Shown: positions 1 to 8,253, counted from the stretch's first letter. The stretch: DNA of 64,000 bases from Aeromicrobium marinum DSM 15272 (GCF_000160775.2 NZ_CM001024.1:2091163-2155162); one strand, 5' to 3'. Translations and numbers: made by a program. The notes: a model not told the origin generated them from the sequence alone.

Positions 1-318
1 CCGGTCCCCATCGCCCCGCGGCTCCCGGAGCCGCCGCGCTCGAGCGCCTCGCTGGTCCTCGGACTGGTCGCGCTGGCGGGAGGCGCCGTGCTGGTCGTCC
101 CGCTGCTGGCGGCACCGATCGCCTGGTACCTCGCCGCGTGCGCGATCCGGGACGCCGAGCGTCAACCGGAGCGGTGGGGCCCGGCGGGCCAGGCCCGGGC
201 CGGGCGGATCCTGGGCATCGTGGGCACCGTCCTGCTCGGGCTCGCGGTGCTGGCCGCGGCCGGGGCCGCCCTGGTCGTCGGGGTGCTGGCGGGCCAGTCG
301 TCGCCGTACGCCGGTTGA
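1..318 (+). CDS. DUF4190-like small membrane protein (5' truncated)
   Basis: The reading frame is open from the first base, so the gene starts outside the window and only about 105 C-terminal residues are seen. The visible part holds two hydrophobic segments around a short polar loop with a WYLA..AIRDAE-type motif and an AGRILGIVGTVLLG stretch. This is the usual two-helix layout of DUF4190 proteins, which are common, functionally unknown actinobacterial membrane proteins. The next gene carries the same two-helix core, so the two look like tandem paralogues. The stop at 316-318 is certain; the function is unknown. Confidence 0.6.
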   Translation, partial: PVPIAPRLPEPPRSSASLVLGLVALAGGAVLVVPLLAAPIAWYLAACAIRDAERQPERWGPAGQARAGRILGIVGTVLLGLAVLAAAGAALVVGVLAGQSSPYAG

Positions 319-353
319 CCGATCGGGACCTGGCGGTGTGGCAGGCTCCTGCC

Positions 354-809
354 ATGAGCGATCCGACCCAGCCGCCCTCGGACCCCTACCGTCCGCAGGC
401 GCCCTACCAGCCGCAGGCGCCGTACGGACAGGTGCCGCCGCCGGGGCCGTACGGCCAGGCCCCCTACGGCCAGGCGCCTCCCGGGTTCCCCTACGCCCAG
501 GTGCCGCCGGCCGCGCCCCGGCACCCCAACGCCACGACGGCCATGGTGCTGGGCATCGTCGCCCTGGTGGGCGGGTTCATGTGTGCCCTGCCGCTGCTGA
601 TGGGCCCCGTCGCGTGGGTCATGGGTGGGCGGGCGGTGCGGGAGATCGACGCGAGTCCCACGCCGCTGGCCGGACGCGGGGAGGCGACGGCCGGCCGCAT
701 CACCGGCATCGTCGCGACCGTCCTGCTGGTGCTGGGCCTCCTGCTCGTCGTGGCGTTCGTGACGCTGTTCGCGATCGCCGGGACGTCCTCGGAGTTCGAC
801 TTCTCCTGA
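354..809 (+). CDS. DUF4190-like membrane protein with proline/tyrosine-rich N-terminus
   Basis: This 151-residue protein begins with a low-complexity cytoplasmic tail (about residues 5-55) made of PYGQ/PYQPQAP repeats. Two transmembrane helices follow, near residues 63-85 and 115-142, linked by a polar loop containing a GRAVREID motif. That is the normal layout of DUF4190 proteins. The ATG at 354 was chosen because the Pro/Tyr tail begins just after it, whereas the longer reading frame upstream overlaps the previous gene. It is a paralogue of the truncated gene before it and is convergent with murB. No specific function is known. Confidence 0.7.
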   Translation: MSDPTQPPSDPYRPQAPYQPQAPYGQVPPPGPYGQAPYGQAPPGFPYAQVPPAAPRHPNATTAMVLGIVALVGGFMCALPLLMGPVAWVMGGRAVREIDASPTPLAGRGEATAGRITGIVATVLLVLGLLLVVAFVTLFAIAGTSSEFDFS

Positions 810-816
810 CGGTCGG

Positions 817-1836
817 TCAGAGCCTGCAGCCCACGAGCACCGGCTCGGGCTGCAGGTCGACGCCGAACTGCTGCCGCACGCCGTCCCTGACCTCCCGGGC
901 CAGGGCGAGCAGGTCCGCCGCAGTCGCTCCTCCACGGTTGGTGAGGGCCAGGGTGTGCTTGGTGGAGAGCCGGGCGGCACCCTCGCCGTGACCCCGGCCG
1001 AAGCCGGCCCGGTCGATGAGCCAGGCGGCGCTGGTCTTGACGGTCCCGTCGGGCTGGTCGAACCGCGGCGCGTCGGCGGGCAGCGACGCGGCGACCTCCG
1101 GGCCCAGCAACGGGTTGGTGAAGAACGACCCTGCGCTCCAGGTGTCGTGGTCGGACTCGTCGAGCACCATGCCCTTGCCGGCCCGCAGCCGCAGCACGGC
1201 CTCGCGCACGTCGGCCGCCGGTGCCCGGTCGCCCACCTGCACGTGCAACGACCGGGCGAGCTCGGCGTACCCCACCGGCGCACCGAGGTCGCCCAGCGGC
1301 AGCTGGAAGGTCACGTCGAGCACCACGAACCGCCGGGGGTCGGCCTTGAACCGGCTGTGCCGGTAGGCGAAGCCGCAGTCCGCGGCCGCGAGGGTGCGGA
1401 TGCGGGACTCCCGCCGGTCCCACGTGCGCACCGAGGCGATGGTGTCGGCCACCTCCTGGCCGTAGGCGCCGACGTTCTGGATCGGGGTCGCACCGACCGA
1501 CCCGGGGATGCCCGCCAGGGCCTCGACACCGACCCACCCACGCTCGACCGCGGTCCGGACGAACGCGTCCCACGGCTCCCCCGCCGCCACGGTGACGCTC
1601 GCGCCGCTGCACGCGTCGGCGGAGACCGTGATGCCGCGGCTGCGGACCAGCACCACGCGACCGTCGAACCCGTCGTCGGCCACCACCAGGTTGCTGCCCC
1701 CCGCCACGAGCAGCAGCGGGCGTCCCGCCTCGTCGGCCTCCCGGACGGCGGCGACCAGCTCGCCGGCGTCGGTGGCGTCGACGACCTCGGCGGCCGGTCC
1801 CCCGACCCGCAGGGTCGTCAGCTCGGCGAGATCCAT
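817..1836 (-). CDS. murB: UDP-N-acetylenolpyruvoylglucosamine reductase MurB
   Basis: MurB is the cytoplasmic FAD enzyme that reduces UDP-GlcNAc-enolpyruvate to UDP-MurNAc with NADPH, the second committed step of peptidoglycan synthesis. The 339-residue protein has the FAD-binding GGSNLVV motif near residues 44-50, the GSVGATPIQNVGAYG segment in the middle, and SAGSFFTNP with the family's catalytic serine in the C-terminal third. The ATG at 1836 gives a start right before the TLRVGGPA motif typical of MurB N-termini. It lies downstream of rpmG, with a strong hairpin between them. Many actinobacteria have maoC-like hadAB genes between rpmG and murB; none is seen here. Confidence 0.95.
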   Translation of the reverse strand: MDLAELTTLRVGGPAAEVVDATDAGELVAAVREADEAGRPLLLVAGGSNLVVADDGFDGRVVLVRSRGITVSADACSGASVTVAAGEPWDAFVRTAVERGWVGVEALAGIPGSVGATPIQNVGAYGQEVADTIASVRTWDRRESRIRTLAAADCGFAYRHSRFKADPRRFVVLDVTFQLPLGDLGAPVGYAELARSLHVQVGDRAPAADVREAVLRLRAGKGMVLDESDHDTWSAGSFFTNPLLGPEVAASLPADAPRFDQPDGTVKTSAAWLIDRAGFGRGHGEGAARLSTKHTLALTNRGGATAADLLALAREVRDGVRQQFGVDLQPEPVLVGCRL

Positions 1837-1891
1837 GGACGCGACGCTAGCAACAGCCGGCGCCGGCGGCTCCGCCGTGCCGCCCACGACG

Positions 1892-1931
1892 CGACCGACC
1901 CCGCCCTGCCGAGGCAGGACGGGGTCGGTCG
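1892..1931. terminator. Strong hairpin between rpmG and murB
   Basis: Two 19-base arms (1892-1910 and 1913-1931) pair with a single mismatch around a GA loop and are almost entirely G and C. The hairpin lies just past the rpmG stop and before the murB start, both on the minus strand. There is no T-tract, as is common for actinobacterial intrinsic terminators. It most likely ends the tRNA/rpmG transcript. Confidence 0.7.
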
Positions 1932-1952
1932 GTGGAGCCGGGGCGATCGCGC

Positions 1953-2123
1953 TCAGCGCGTCTCGCGGTGCACCTGGTGCGTCTTGCAGCGGGGGCAGAA
2001 CTTCTTGATGTCGAGACGATCGGGGTCGTTGCGACGGTTCTTCTTGGTGATGTAGTTCCGCTCCTTGCACTCGGTGCAGGCCAGGGTGATCTTGGGGCGG
2101 ACGTCGGAGCTCTTGCTGGCCAC
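1953..2123 (-). CDS. rpmG: 50S ribosomal protein L33
   Basis: This 56-residue basic protein is a component of the large ribosomal subunit. Translation gives the L33 pattern: two CxxC pairs (ACTECKE and FCPRCKT) that can bind zinc, the basic [10 protein letters not shown] segment, and the [10 protein letters not shown] tail. The Cys pairs mark it as the zinc-containing (C+) form. It starts with GTG at 2123, with an AGAGG ribosome-binding site about six bases upstream. It lies just downstream of tRNA-Met and tRNA-Thr on the same strand, an arrangement common in actinobacteria. Confidence 0.95.
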   Translation of the reverse strand: MASKSSDVRPKITLACTECKERNYITKKNRRNDPDRLDIKKFCPRCKTHQVHRETR

Positions 2124-2172
2124 GGGGGTGCCTCTTCTGCTGGGAAACGGTGATGCGGATGACGTTCTGCGG

Positions 2173-2246
2173 TAGCGGGGGCGGGGTTCGAACCCGCGAC
2201 CTCACGATTATGAGTCGTGCGCTCTGACCACCTGAGCTACCCCGCC
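2173..2246 (-). tRNA. tRNA-Met (CAT anticodon)
   Basis: On the minus strand this 74-base gene folds as a full cloverleaf. The acceptor stem starts GGCGGGG, the anticodon loop CTCATAA is flanked by CACGA/TCGTG, and the T-arm is GCGGG-TTCGAAC-CCCGC. The anticodon is CAT. The paired first acceptor base pair suggests elongator rather than initiator tRNA. The 3' CCA is not encoded. Confidence 0.93.
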
Positions 2247-2299
2247 TCGGGGCCACGGGCCACCCTGGCCCCGAGGGCGTCAGGCGAACTGTGTCCCAG

Positions 2300-2372
2300 A
2301 GCCCCTTTACGGAATCGAACCGTAGACCTTTTCCTTACCATGGAAACGCTCTGCCGACTGAGCTAAAGGGGC
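2300..2372 (-). tRNA. tRNA-Thr (GGT anticodon)
   Basis: On the minus strand this 73-base gene forms a cloverleaf with acceptor stem GCCCCTT/AAGGGGC. The anticodon stem-loop is TTTCC-ATGGTAA-GGAAA, giving anticodon GGT, and the T-loop is TTCGATT. It lies 53 bases upstream of tRNA-Met on the same strand, and the two are probably co-transcribed with rpmG. CCA is not encoded. Confidence 0.93.
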
Positions 2373-2405
2373 AACCGGAGCAACGATACCCGGTGGCCGG
2401 GCAGA

Positions 2406-3467
2406 TCAGAAATCGGGGTCCGCCGAGCGTCCGCGAGCCGCTCCCGACGTGGCACCGGCCAGTCGCGACGGCCACAGCGGCCCCTCGTACACGAACCCGG
2501 TGTAGGCCTGCACCAGGTCGGCACCGGCGGCCAGCCGCGCCCGCACGTCCGCCGCGGTGGTCACCCCACCGACGCCGATGAGGGCGAGGTCGGGGCCCAC
2601 CCGCTCCCGGAGCCGGACCAGCACCTCGGTCGACCGCTCCGCCAGGACGGGACCGGACAGACCCCCCGCGCCGGCGGCCTCGACCTCCGCGGGCGCGCTG
2701 CGCAGACCGGCGGGGCGGGCGACGGTGGTGTTCGTGGCGATGATGCCGTCCAGCCCCAGCCGTCGGGCGAGGTCCGCCACCTGGTCGACGTCGTCGTCGG
2801 CGAGGTCGGGCGCGATCTTGACGACCAGCGGCACCCGCCCCGCGGGCACGGTCTCGGTCACCTGGCGGACCGCCGTGAGGATCGGCTCGAGGGACTCCAC
2901 CGCCTGCAGGTCGCGCAGGCCGGGGGTGTTGGGGCTGGACACGTTGACGACCAGGTAGCTCGCGAACGGCGCCAGCAACCGGGCGCTCTCGACGTAGTCG
3001 GTCACGGCACGCTCGACGGGGACCACCTTGGACTTGCCGATGTTGACCCCGATGACGGCGTCCCGGCCGGCACGCGTCCCGCGCAGACGGTGCAGACGGG
3101 CCGCGACGACCGCTGCTCCGTCGTTGTTGAAGCCCATCCGGTTGACGACCGCGCGATCGTCGACGAGACGGACCAGACGGGGCCGCGGGTTGCCGGGCTG
3201 GGCCTGCGCCGTGACCGTGCCCACCTCGACGTGCCCGAAGCCGAGGGCCAGGAGGCCGGGCACGGCCCGTGCGTTCTTGTCGAATCCGGCCGCCAGGCCC
3301 ACGGCATTCGGGAACGTCAGTCCCATCACGGTGCGCGGGTCCCGCACGGGCCGGACCACGGCGGCGGCGACCGGCCGGCCGGCACGGATCGCGGCGAAGG
3401 CACGCTCGTGGGCGACCTCCGGGTCCATCCGACGAAAGACGGTGTCGAAGAACGCTCGGTAGGCCAC
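2406..3467 (-). CDS. pyrD: Dihydroorotate dehydrogenase (quinone), class 2
   Basis: PyrD is a membrane-associated FMN enzyme that oxidises dihydroorotate to orotate with quinone, the fourth step of pyrimidine synthesis. The 353-residue protein starts with the N-terminal helical extension of class 2 enzymes ([19 protein letters not shown]). It then shows [23 protein letters not shown], and [14 protein letters not shown], which carries the family's catalytic serine. The IGVGGV and [11 protein letters not shown] motifs lie near the end. Length and motif order are normal. The gene lies downstream of the glycosyltransferase on the same strand with a 31-base gap. Confidence 0.95.
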   Translation of the reverse strand: MAYRAFFDTVFRRMDPEVAHERAFAAIRAGRPVAAAVVRPVRDPRTVMGLTFPNAVGLAAGFDKNARAVPGLLALGFGHVEVGTVTAQAQPGNPRPRLVRLVDDRAVVNRMGFNNDGAAVVAARLHRLRGTRAGRDAVIGVNIGKSKVVPVERAVTDYVESARLLAPFASYLVVNVSSPNTPGLRDLQAVESLEPILTAVRQVTETVPAGRVPLVVKIAPDLADDDVDQVADLARRLGLDGIIATNTTVARPAGLRSAPAEVEAAGAGGLSGPVLAERSTEVLVRLRERVGPDLALIGVGGVTTAADVRARLAAGADLVQAYTGFVYEGPLWPSRLAGATSGAARGRSADPDF

Positions 3468-3498
3468 GCCAGCAGCCTAGGCCCTGCGGCCCGACGGG

Positions 3499-3717
3499 CT
3501 ACGCCAGGACGTCGGCGACCGTGACCGATCCGTCGGTCTCGTTGATCGCCTCGGCCAGCTCCACGATCTCGGCGTCGTCGAGCTGCACCCGGGCCTCCTC
3601 CAGGCCCCGCCGCAGCTCGGACTCCACGGTGCCCTCGGGCGCACCGTCCTGGTACCCCGCGACATGGTTGACGACGTTCTGGACGGCCTCGGTCTTGTCG
3701 TTCGACATCTGGTTCAT
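3499..3717 (-). other. Possible separate small acidic protein in frame with the glycosyltransferase
   Basis: The last 72 codons of the glycosyltransferase frame begin with ATG (3717, or 3708 for MSNDKTEAVQ) and encode a helical acidic protein ending ETDGSVTVADVLA. It has no similarity to a GT4 C-terminus and is preceded by the normal end of that domain (AAAYAEVV). It could be translated alone from the internal ATG, or be a true fusion caused by loss of a stop codon. No clear ribosome-binding site decides this. The family is not recognised. Confidence 0.4.
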
Positions 3718-4974
3718 GACCGCGCGGTACCCCGTCGCCGGAGATCCACACGCCCCGTCCACGACCTCGGCGTAGGCCGCGGCGGTGGCCTCGGCGACCG
3801 CCCGCCAGCTGAACCGCTCCAGGACCCGTCGGCGCGCCGCACGCCCCATCGCCTCGCGGCGCTCCGGGTCGTCGAGCAGGTCCGCCAGGGCCAGCTCAAG
3901 CTCGCCGACGTCGCCGGGCGTCACGAGCACCGCGCAGGCCCCGTCGTCGCCGACGACCTCGGGGATCGCGCCGGCCCGGCTGACGACCAGCGGCGTGGCG
4001 CAGGCCATCAGCTCGGCCGTGGGCAGGGAGAACCCCTCGTACAGCGACGGCACGCACGCGATCTCCGCCGAGCCCATGACGTCGACGAGCTCGGCGTCGC
4101 TGAGACCGCTGACGAAGGTGACCGCGCCGGCGATGCCGAGGTCGTCGATGAGCCGTTCGGTCCGTCCGCCGGGCTTCAACGTGGCGACCAGCACCAGCTC
4201 CACGTCACGTTCGGTGCGGAGCTTGGCGAACGCCTCGAGCAGGGTGGCGATGCCCTTCATCGGGGCGTCGGCACTGGCCATCGCCACGATGCGCCCCGGC
4301 ACGCGGGGACGGTCCGGTGGCCTGAAGTCCTCGCTGACCCCGAGCGGGATCACCTCGAGCCGCTGCGGGTCGACCCCGAAGTCCCGCACGATGTCGTGCC
4401 GGCTGGACTCCGAGACGGTGAGCACCTTCGGCAGGCGCCGGGCGACCTGCCGCTGCATGCGCAGGAAGCCGTACCAGCGGCGCACGCCGGCCCGGCGACG
4501 CAGGCCGGTCGCGTTCTCCAGGTCGATGCGCCGGTCGAAGGTGATGGGGTGGTGGATCGTGGTGACCAGCGGGAACCCGGCCGCCATGATCTGGACCAAG
4601 CCGCGGCCCAGCGTCTGGTTGTCGTGGACCACGTCGAAGTCGCCGCGCCGGTCCCTCAGCAGCCGGGCCACGCGCCGGCTGAACGTCTTGGGCTCGGGAA
4701 AGCCCGCGGTGCACATGGTGAGCACCTCCTCGACGTCGACGAGGTCGCGGTACTCCCGCAGGTGGGGCAGCCGGAACGGGTCGGGGTCGCGGTACAGGTC
4801 GAGCGACGGCACGCGGGTCAGCACGACGCCGTCGTCCAGCTCGGGATACGGCTGGCCCGAGAACACCTCCACGCTGTGCCCCAGCGCCACCAGCTCCCGG
4901 CTCAGGTTGCGGACGTACACGCCCTGGCCACCGCAGTGCGGCTTGCTGCGGTAGGACAACAGGGCGATGCGCAC
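3499..4974 (-). CDS. GT4-family glycosyltransferase with fused C-terminal 72-residue domain
   Basis: The first 420 or so residues form a GT-B glycosyltransferase that moves a sugar from a nucleotide donor. It has the N-terminal GGQGVYVRNLSREL loop, an HDNQTLG stretch, a TVSESSRHDI motif, and the donor-site SLYEGFSLPTAELMACA motif (E-x7-E type). The acceptor cannot be told. The frame then runs on without a stop into 72 residues that look like a separate small acidic protein (internal ATG codons at 3717 and 3708). GTG at 4974 was chosen because it begins the VRIALLSYR strand and lies eight bases after the SDR stop. The joined length of 491 residues is longer than usual for GT4 enzymes. Confidence 0.8.
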   Translation of the reverse strand: MRIALLSYRSKPHCGGQGVYVRNLSRELVALGHSVEVFSGQPYPELDDGVVLTRVPSLDLYRDPDPFRLPHLREYRDLVDVEEVLTMCTAGFPEPKTFSRRVARLLRDRRGDFDVVHDNQTLGRGLVQIMAAGFPLVTTIHHPITFDRRIDLENATGLRRRAGVRRWYGFLRMQRQVARRLPKVLTVSESSRHDIVRDFGVDPQRLEVIPLGVSEDFRPPDRPRVPGRIVAMASADAPMKGIATLLEAFAKLRTERDVELVLVATLKPGGRTERLIDDLGIAGAVTFVSGLSDAELVDVMGSAEIACVPSLYEGFSLPTAELMACATPLVVSRAGAIPEVVGDDGACAVLVTPGDVGELELALADLLDDPERREAMGRAARRRVLERFSWRAVAEATAAAYAEVVDGACGSPATGYRAVMNQMSNDKTEAVQNVVNHVAGYQDGAPEGTVESELRRGLEEARVQLDDAEIVELAEAINETDGSVTVADVLA

Positions 4975-4981
4975 GACCGGC

Positions 4982-5764
4982 TCAGCGCCCGCCGCGACCG
5001 CTGTTGCCCGGGTAGAACGAGTGCGTGGCGGTGGCGCCGCCGTCGATCGCGAACTCGCCACCGGTGGTGTAGCTGCTCTCGTCACCGGCCAGGTGGACGT
5101 AGAGCGGAGCGATGTCCTCCGGCGTGCCGACCCGCTCCAGCGGGATGCGGGTCGCGGCCCACTCCATGGCCGCGTCACCACCGTGCACCCGGGTCATCGG
5201 CGTGTCCACCATGCCGGGGTGCACGGAGTTGACCCGGATGTTGAAGGCACCGAGCTCCACGGCGGCGGCCTTGGTCATGCCGCGGATGGCGAACTTGGTG
5301 CCGGTGTAGGCGGCCAGCGACGACATGCCCGCCAGACCCTCGACCGACGAGCAGTTGATGATCGACCCCTGCCGGCCGGCCTTCATGCCGGGCGCGACGG
5401 CCTGCATGCCGAGGAAGCAACCCCGCATGTTGACCGCGACGAGAAGGTCGAACTCGTCCATCGGCATGGTGTCGACCTCGCCGAAGCGCAGGATGCCCGC
5501 GTTGTTGACCAGGACGTTGGCCGGCGTGCCGAACCGCTCCTCGGCCTCGGCGACGACCCGTTGCCACGACTGCGCGTCCGACACGTCGTGGTGCGAGAAG
5601 TGCGCCGCGTCGCCGAGGTCGGCCGCCAGGGCCTCCCCGGCCTCGTCGGCGATGTCGGCGAGGGCGACACGCGCCCCCTCGGCCACGAAGGCCCGGGCGA
5701 TGGCTGCGCCCTGGCCCTGGGCTGCTCCGGTGACGATGGCGTACTTGTCCTTCAAGCGGGACAT
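4982..5764 (-). CDS. SDR-family NAD(P)-dependent oxidoreductase (hydroxysteroid-dehydrogenase-like)
   Basis: This 260-residue classical short-chain dehydrogenase has the cofactor loop TGAAQGQG (near residues 12-19), NNAG, a catalytic Ser in NCSSVEG, and YTGTK as the Tyr-x3-Lys pair. The aspartate in ALADIAD suggests NAD(H) preference. The family includes actinobacterial 3-alpha/20-beta-hydroxysteroid dehydrogenases, which fits the steroid genes next to it, but the substrate is inference. The ATG at 5764 has an AGGAG site seven bases upstream. It lies just downstream of hsd4A and upstream of the glycosyltransferase, so it may share the fdxD-hsd4A transcript. Confidence 0.85.
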   Translation of the reverse strand: MSRLKDKYAIVTGAAQGQGAAIARAFVAEGARVALADIADEAGEALAADLGDAAHFSHHDVSDAQSWQRVVAEAEERFGTPANVLVNNAGILRFGEVDTMPMDEFDLLVAVNMRGCFLGMQAVAPGMKAGRQGSIINCSSVEGLAGMSSLAAYTGTKFAIRGMTKAAAVELGAFNIRVNSVHPGMVDTPMTRVHGGDAAMEWAATRIPLERVGTPEDIAPLYVHLAGDESSYTTGGEFAIDGGATATHSFYPGNSGRGGR

Positions 5765-5811
5765 GGTTCTCCTGGTGGTTTGGGGGGGGTGGGGTGGTCG
5801 GGGGTGCCGGG

Positions 5812-6699
5812 TCAGAGGGACAGGACGGCGTCGGCCGCGAACGACCGGTCGGGATCACGGTCGGCGAAGTGGCCGCCGAGGCTGCGGTCGAGCTCCTCGG
5901 TGGTCCAGATCTCGCCCGTGGTGTCGAACCGTTGCTCGACGACCGGGGCCGCCATCAGCGCCACCATCCCGCCGTAGACGATGAACACCTGGCCGGTGAT
6001 GCGCTCGGCGGCCGGCGAGGCGAGGTAGGTGACGAGCGGCGCCACGTGGTCGGGGCTGTAGGGGTCGATCGCGCTGCCCGACTCGTCGGGACCGAACACC
6101 GCCGCCGTCATGTCGGTGCGGGCGCGCGGGCAGATCGCGTTGGCCCGGACCCCGATGCGGGCGAGGCCGCGGGCCGTCGAGAGGGTCAGGGCGGCGATGC
6201 CGGCCTTGGCCGCGGCGTAGTTGGCCTGCCCCGGGGAGCCGGTGAGGAAGGCCTCCGAGGCGGTGTTGACGACGCTCGCGTCGACCGGGCCGCCGGTCTC
6301 CTTGGCCACGCCGCGCCAGTGGGCGGCGGCGTTGCGGGACAGCAGGAAGTGGCCCCGCAGGTGGATCCGCAGGACGAGGTCGAACTCCTCGTCGGACATG
6401 TTGAACAGCATCCGGTCCCGGGTGACCCCGGCGTTGTTGACGACCACGTCGAGCGAGCCGAAGGACTGCAGCGCCGTGCTCATGACGAGGTCCGCGGTCG
6501 CGCGGTCGCCGACGTCGCCCGGGGCGAGCGCCACCTCGGCGCCCAGGGAGCGCGCCTCGTCCGCGGTGTCGTCGGCGACCCCCGGCAGGTCGTTGAGGAC
6601 CAGCCTCGCCCCGGCGCCCGCCAGGGCCAGCGCCTCGGCCCGGCCGAGGCCGGCACCGGCGCCCGTCACGACGGCCACGCGGCCGTCGAGAGAGCTCAC
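5812..6699 (-). CDS. hsd4A: Hsd4A-like 17-beta-hydroxysteroid / 3-hydroxyacyl-CoA dehydrogenase
   Basis: This 295-residue SDR resembles the dehydrogenase unit of peroxisomal MFE-2. In sterol side-chain beta-oxidation it oxidises the 3-hydroxyacyl-CoA made by hydration, and it can also act on 17-hydroxysteroids. Visible motifs are TGAGAGLG (12-19), NNAGVTRDRMLFNM and NYAAAK, followed by the about 60-residue C-terminal extension typical of this group. The GTG start at 6699 overlaps the fdxD stop (GTGA). The pair fdxD-hsd4A next to mce4 genes matches Mycobacterium tuberculosis Rv3503c-Rv3502c, which is the main reason for the name. It should be expressed from the KstR-type operator at 6923. Confidence 0.88.
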   Translation of the reverse strand: MSSLDGRVAVVTGAGAGLGRAEALALAGAGARLVLNDLPGVADDTADEARSLGAEVALAPGDVGDRATADLVMSTALQSFGSLDVVVNNAGVTRDRMLFNMSDEEFDLVLRIHLRGHFLLSRNAAAHWRGVAKETGGPVDASVVNTASEAFLTGSPGQANYAAAKAGIAALTLSTARGLARIGVRANAICPRARTDMTAAVFGPDESGSAIDPYSPDHVAPLVTYLASPAAERITGQVFIVYGGMVALMAAPVVEQRFDTTGEIWTTEELDRSLGGHFADRDPDRSFAADAVLSL

Positions 6700-6896
6700 G
6701 GAGCCTCCACGATCGAGAGCGCGGCCCGCGGACAGGCGGCGACGGCCCGCTCGACCCGCGGACGGTTCTCGTCGGTCACCGTCGGGTCCTGCACCTGCAG
6801 GAAGTCGTCGTCGTCGATGACGAAGACGTCCGGCGCCATCGCCTCGCACAGTGCATTGGACTCGCACAGGTCGAAGTCGACCTCCACCTTGGCCAT
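6696..6896 (-). CDS. fdxD: [3Fe-4S]-type ferredoxin FdxD
   Basis: This 66-residue acidic ferredoxin has Cys11-x5-Cys17 and Cys55-Pro, the three-cysteine pattern of 3Fe-4S ferredoxins that feed electrons to actinobacterial P450s and other oxygenases. A natural partner in this window would be CYP125, but that is inference. The ATG at 6896 is preceded by a GAGGAG site and by a perfect KstR-type palindrome ending 27 bases upstream. The stop overlaps the hsd4A GTG. It matches Rv3503c, which sits in the same place beside mce4. Confidence 0.92.
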   Translation of the reverse strand: MAKVEVDFDLCESNALCEAMAPDVFVIDDDDFLQVQDPTVTDENRPRVERAVAACPRAALSIVEAP

Positions 6897-6922
6897 CTGG
6901 AACCTGCTCCTCGGTCGAAGAC

Positions 6923-6936
6923 TAGAACGTGTTCTA
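6923..6936. promoter_or_regulatory. KstR-type operator upstream of fdxD
   Basis: TAGAACGTGTTCTA fits the KstR consensus TnnAACnnGTTnnA. The symmetry extends to 6921-6938, giving 8-base arms. It lies between the end of the mce operon (last stop at 6939) and fdxD, both on the minus strand, so it gives fdxD-hsd4A their own sterol-responsive promoter. Confidence 0.85.
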
Positions 6937-6938
6937 GT

Positions 6939-7745
6939 CTAGCCCAAGGACTCGAGTTCGGACACGACCCATTCGCCGTCGTCCATCTCCAGGGTGATCA
7001 CCAGGGTGCTGCGGGTCAGCTGCTGGTTGGCGGTCTCGCCCTCACCGGCGGTGGTGGTCTGGTTGACGAACACCAAGGTCCTGGCCCGGTCCGGGGTCGC
7101 GTCGATGATCGCCGACGCCACGGCTGCCGCCTGGAGCACGATCTGGTTGGCCTCGGTGTTGGCCCGCACCTGCTGCATGGTGTTCTCGTACTCCTCGCGG
7201 AACTCCGGGGTCATCCGTGCGCGGGCGACCTCGATGTCGTTGTCGAAGGTGCGGTAGTCGTACGACAGGGTGCGCTGGGCCAGGTCGGCCGCGGCCACCA
7301 GGACCTCGGTCCTGGCCTGCTCCCCCACGAGGGCGTCGCCCTGACCCGCGGCCACCGCACCGTTCTCGGCGCTCCACCACAGGGCCCCGACCCCCGCTCC
7401 GGCCAGCAGGACCAGGACCGCGAGGACCGTGGTGAGCCGGGCACGCAGCAGCGCCGACAGGTCGCGTCCGCGCGTCCTCGCGGGAGCCGCCTCGTGGTCG
7501 TCGTGGTCGTCGACCGGATCGGGCACTTCGACCGGATCGGGCGCTTCGGGCGGGTCGACCGGGTCGGCGGCGCCGCGCGGCCGCGCACGCCATCGCGGCG
7601 TGCGCGCACCGGTGTCGGCGGCCTCGGGCGGGTCGACCGCCACCGGCTCCACGTCGGACCGGCAGTGACGGCACCGGATCGCCGCGGCCTTGATCGGCTC
7701 GGCGCAGTACGGACAGGCGCGTTCGTCGCGCTTCAGCTTCGCCAC
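6939..7745 (-). CDS. Mce-associated membrane protein with N-terminal zinc ribbon
   Basis: This 268-residue protein is the last gene of the Mce operon. Residues 1-30 hold a zinc ribbon (Cys11, Cys14, Cys25, Cys28). A Pro/Asp-rich linker follows, then one transmembrane helix near residues 110-130. The C-terminal domain is of Mce-associated (Mas) type and ends with the strand pattern LVITLEMDDGEWVVSELESLG. Mas proteins stabilise or assist Mce transporters. The zinc ribbon would lie in the cytoplasm and is an unusual addition. The GTG at 7745 is one base from the upstream stop. It occupies the position of one of the two Mas genes after mce4F in mycobacteria. Confidence 0.75.
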   Translation of the reverse strand: MAKLKRDERACPYCAEPIKAAAIRCRHCRSDVEPVAVDPPEAADTGARTPRWRARPRGAADPVDPPEAPDPVEVPDPVDDHDDHEAAPARTRGRDLSALLRARLTTVLAVLVLLAGAGVGALWWSAENGAVAAGQGDALVGEQARTEVLVAAADLAQRTLSYDYRTFDNDIEVARARMTPEFREEYENTMQQVRANTEANQIVLQAAAVASAIIDATPDRARTLVFVNQTTTAGEGETANQQLTRSTLVITLEMDDGEWVVSELESLG

Positions 7746-7746
7746 G

Positions 7747-8253
7747 TCAGCCCACGAACTCCAGCTGCGAGACCAGCCAGCGGCCGTCCTCGTTGACCAG
7801 GGTGAGCTTGATGCGCCAGAAGCGGTCCTCGACCTCTCCGCCGGTGCCCGCGTTCTGCACCTCGCTGCCGGCAGCGACGAACGCGGTGGCCAGGTCGGGT
7901 CCGACCTCGCTGAGGCCCACCTCGTCGACCCGGCCGCGGGACACCGACTCCTGACTGACGGCTGCCTCCTTCAACGACTCCAACGAGTCCGCGTACTGCT
8001 GGCGGAAGGACCCGGTCGCGCCGTCGAGCACGCGAGCGGTGAGCTCGTCCATGCGGGTGTGGTCGACCTCGAGGAACGCCAGGGTGGTCTCCCGCGCGGC
8101 CAGCCTGATGTCGGCGTACTGCTCGGCCTGCTCCTCGGCCGCCGTGGTGCCGGGCACGGCGCCTCCGCCCTGGACGGCGAAGAGCACCATCCACCCGCAG
8201 AGTCCGACCAGCAGCACCCCCAGCACGACGTCGACGGTCCTGCGTCTGCTCAC
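7747..8253 (-). CDS. Mce-associated membrane protein (Mas)
   Basis: This 168-residue protein has a basic N-terminus, one transmembrane helix (about residues 8-28) and an outer Mas domain ending RFWRIKLTLVNEDGRWLVSQL. That ending is shared with the next gene, so the two are paralogues. Mas proteins are accessory parts of Mce importers. The GTG at 8253 overlaps the mce4F stop (GTGA). The longer upstream frame lies inside mce4F and was rejected. Two Mas genes following MceF match the mycobacterial mce4 layout. Confidence 0.85.
   Translation of the reverse strand: MSRRRTVDVVLGVLLVGLCGWMVLFAVQGGGAVPGTTAAEEQAEQYADIRLAARETTLAFLEVDHTRMDELTARVLDGATGSFRQQYADSLESLKEAAVSQESVSRGRVDEVGLSEVGPDLATAFVAAGSEVQNAGTGGEVEDRFWRIKLTLVNEDGRWLVSQLEFVG

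Noticed and set aside
1837..2256. Extending murB upstream to 2256 in the same open frame
   Set aside because: That extension would run across the terminator hairpin, rpmG and tRNA-Met; the ATG at 1836 fits MurB length.
5765..5811. Hairpin or promoter in the gap between hsd4A and the SDR
   Set aside because: Only a G/T-rich stretch is present, with no clear stem or operator.
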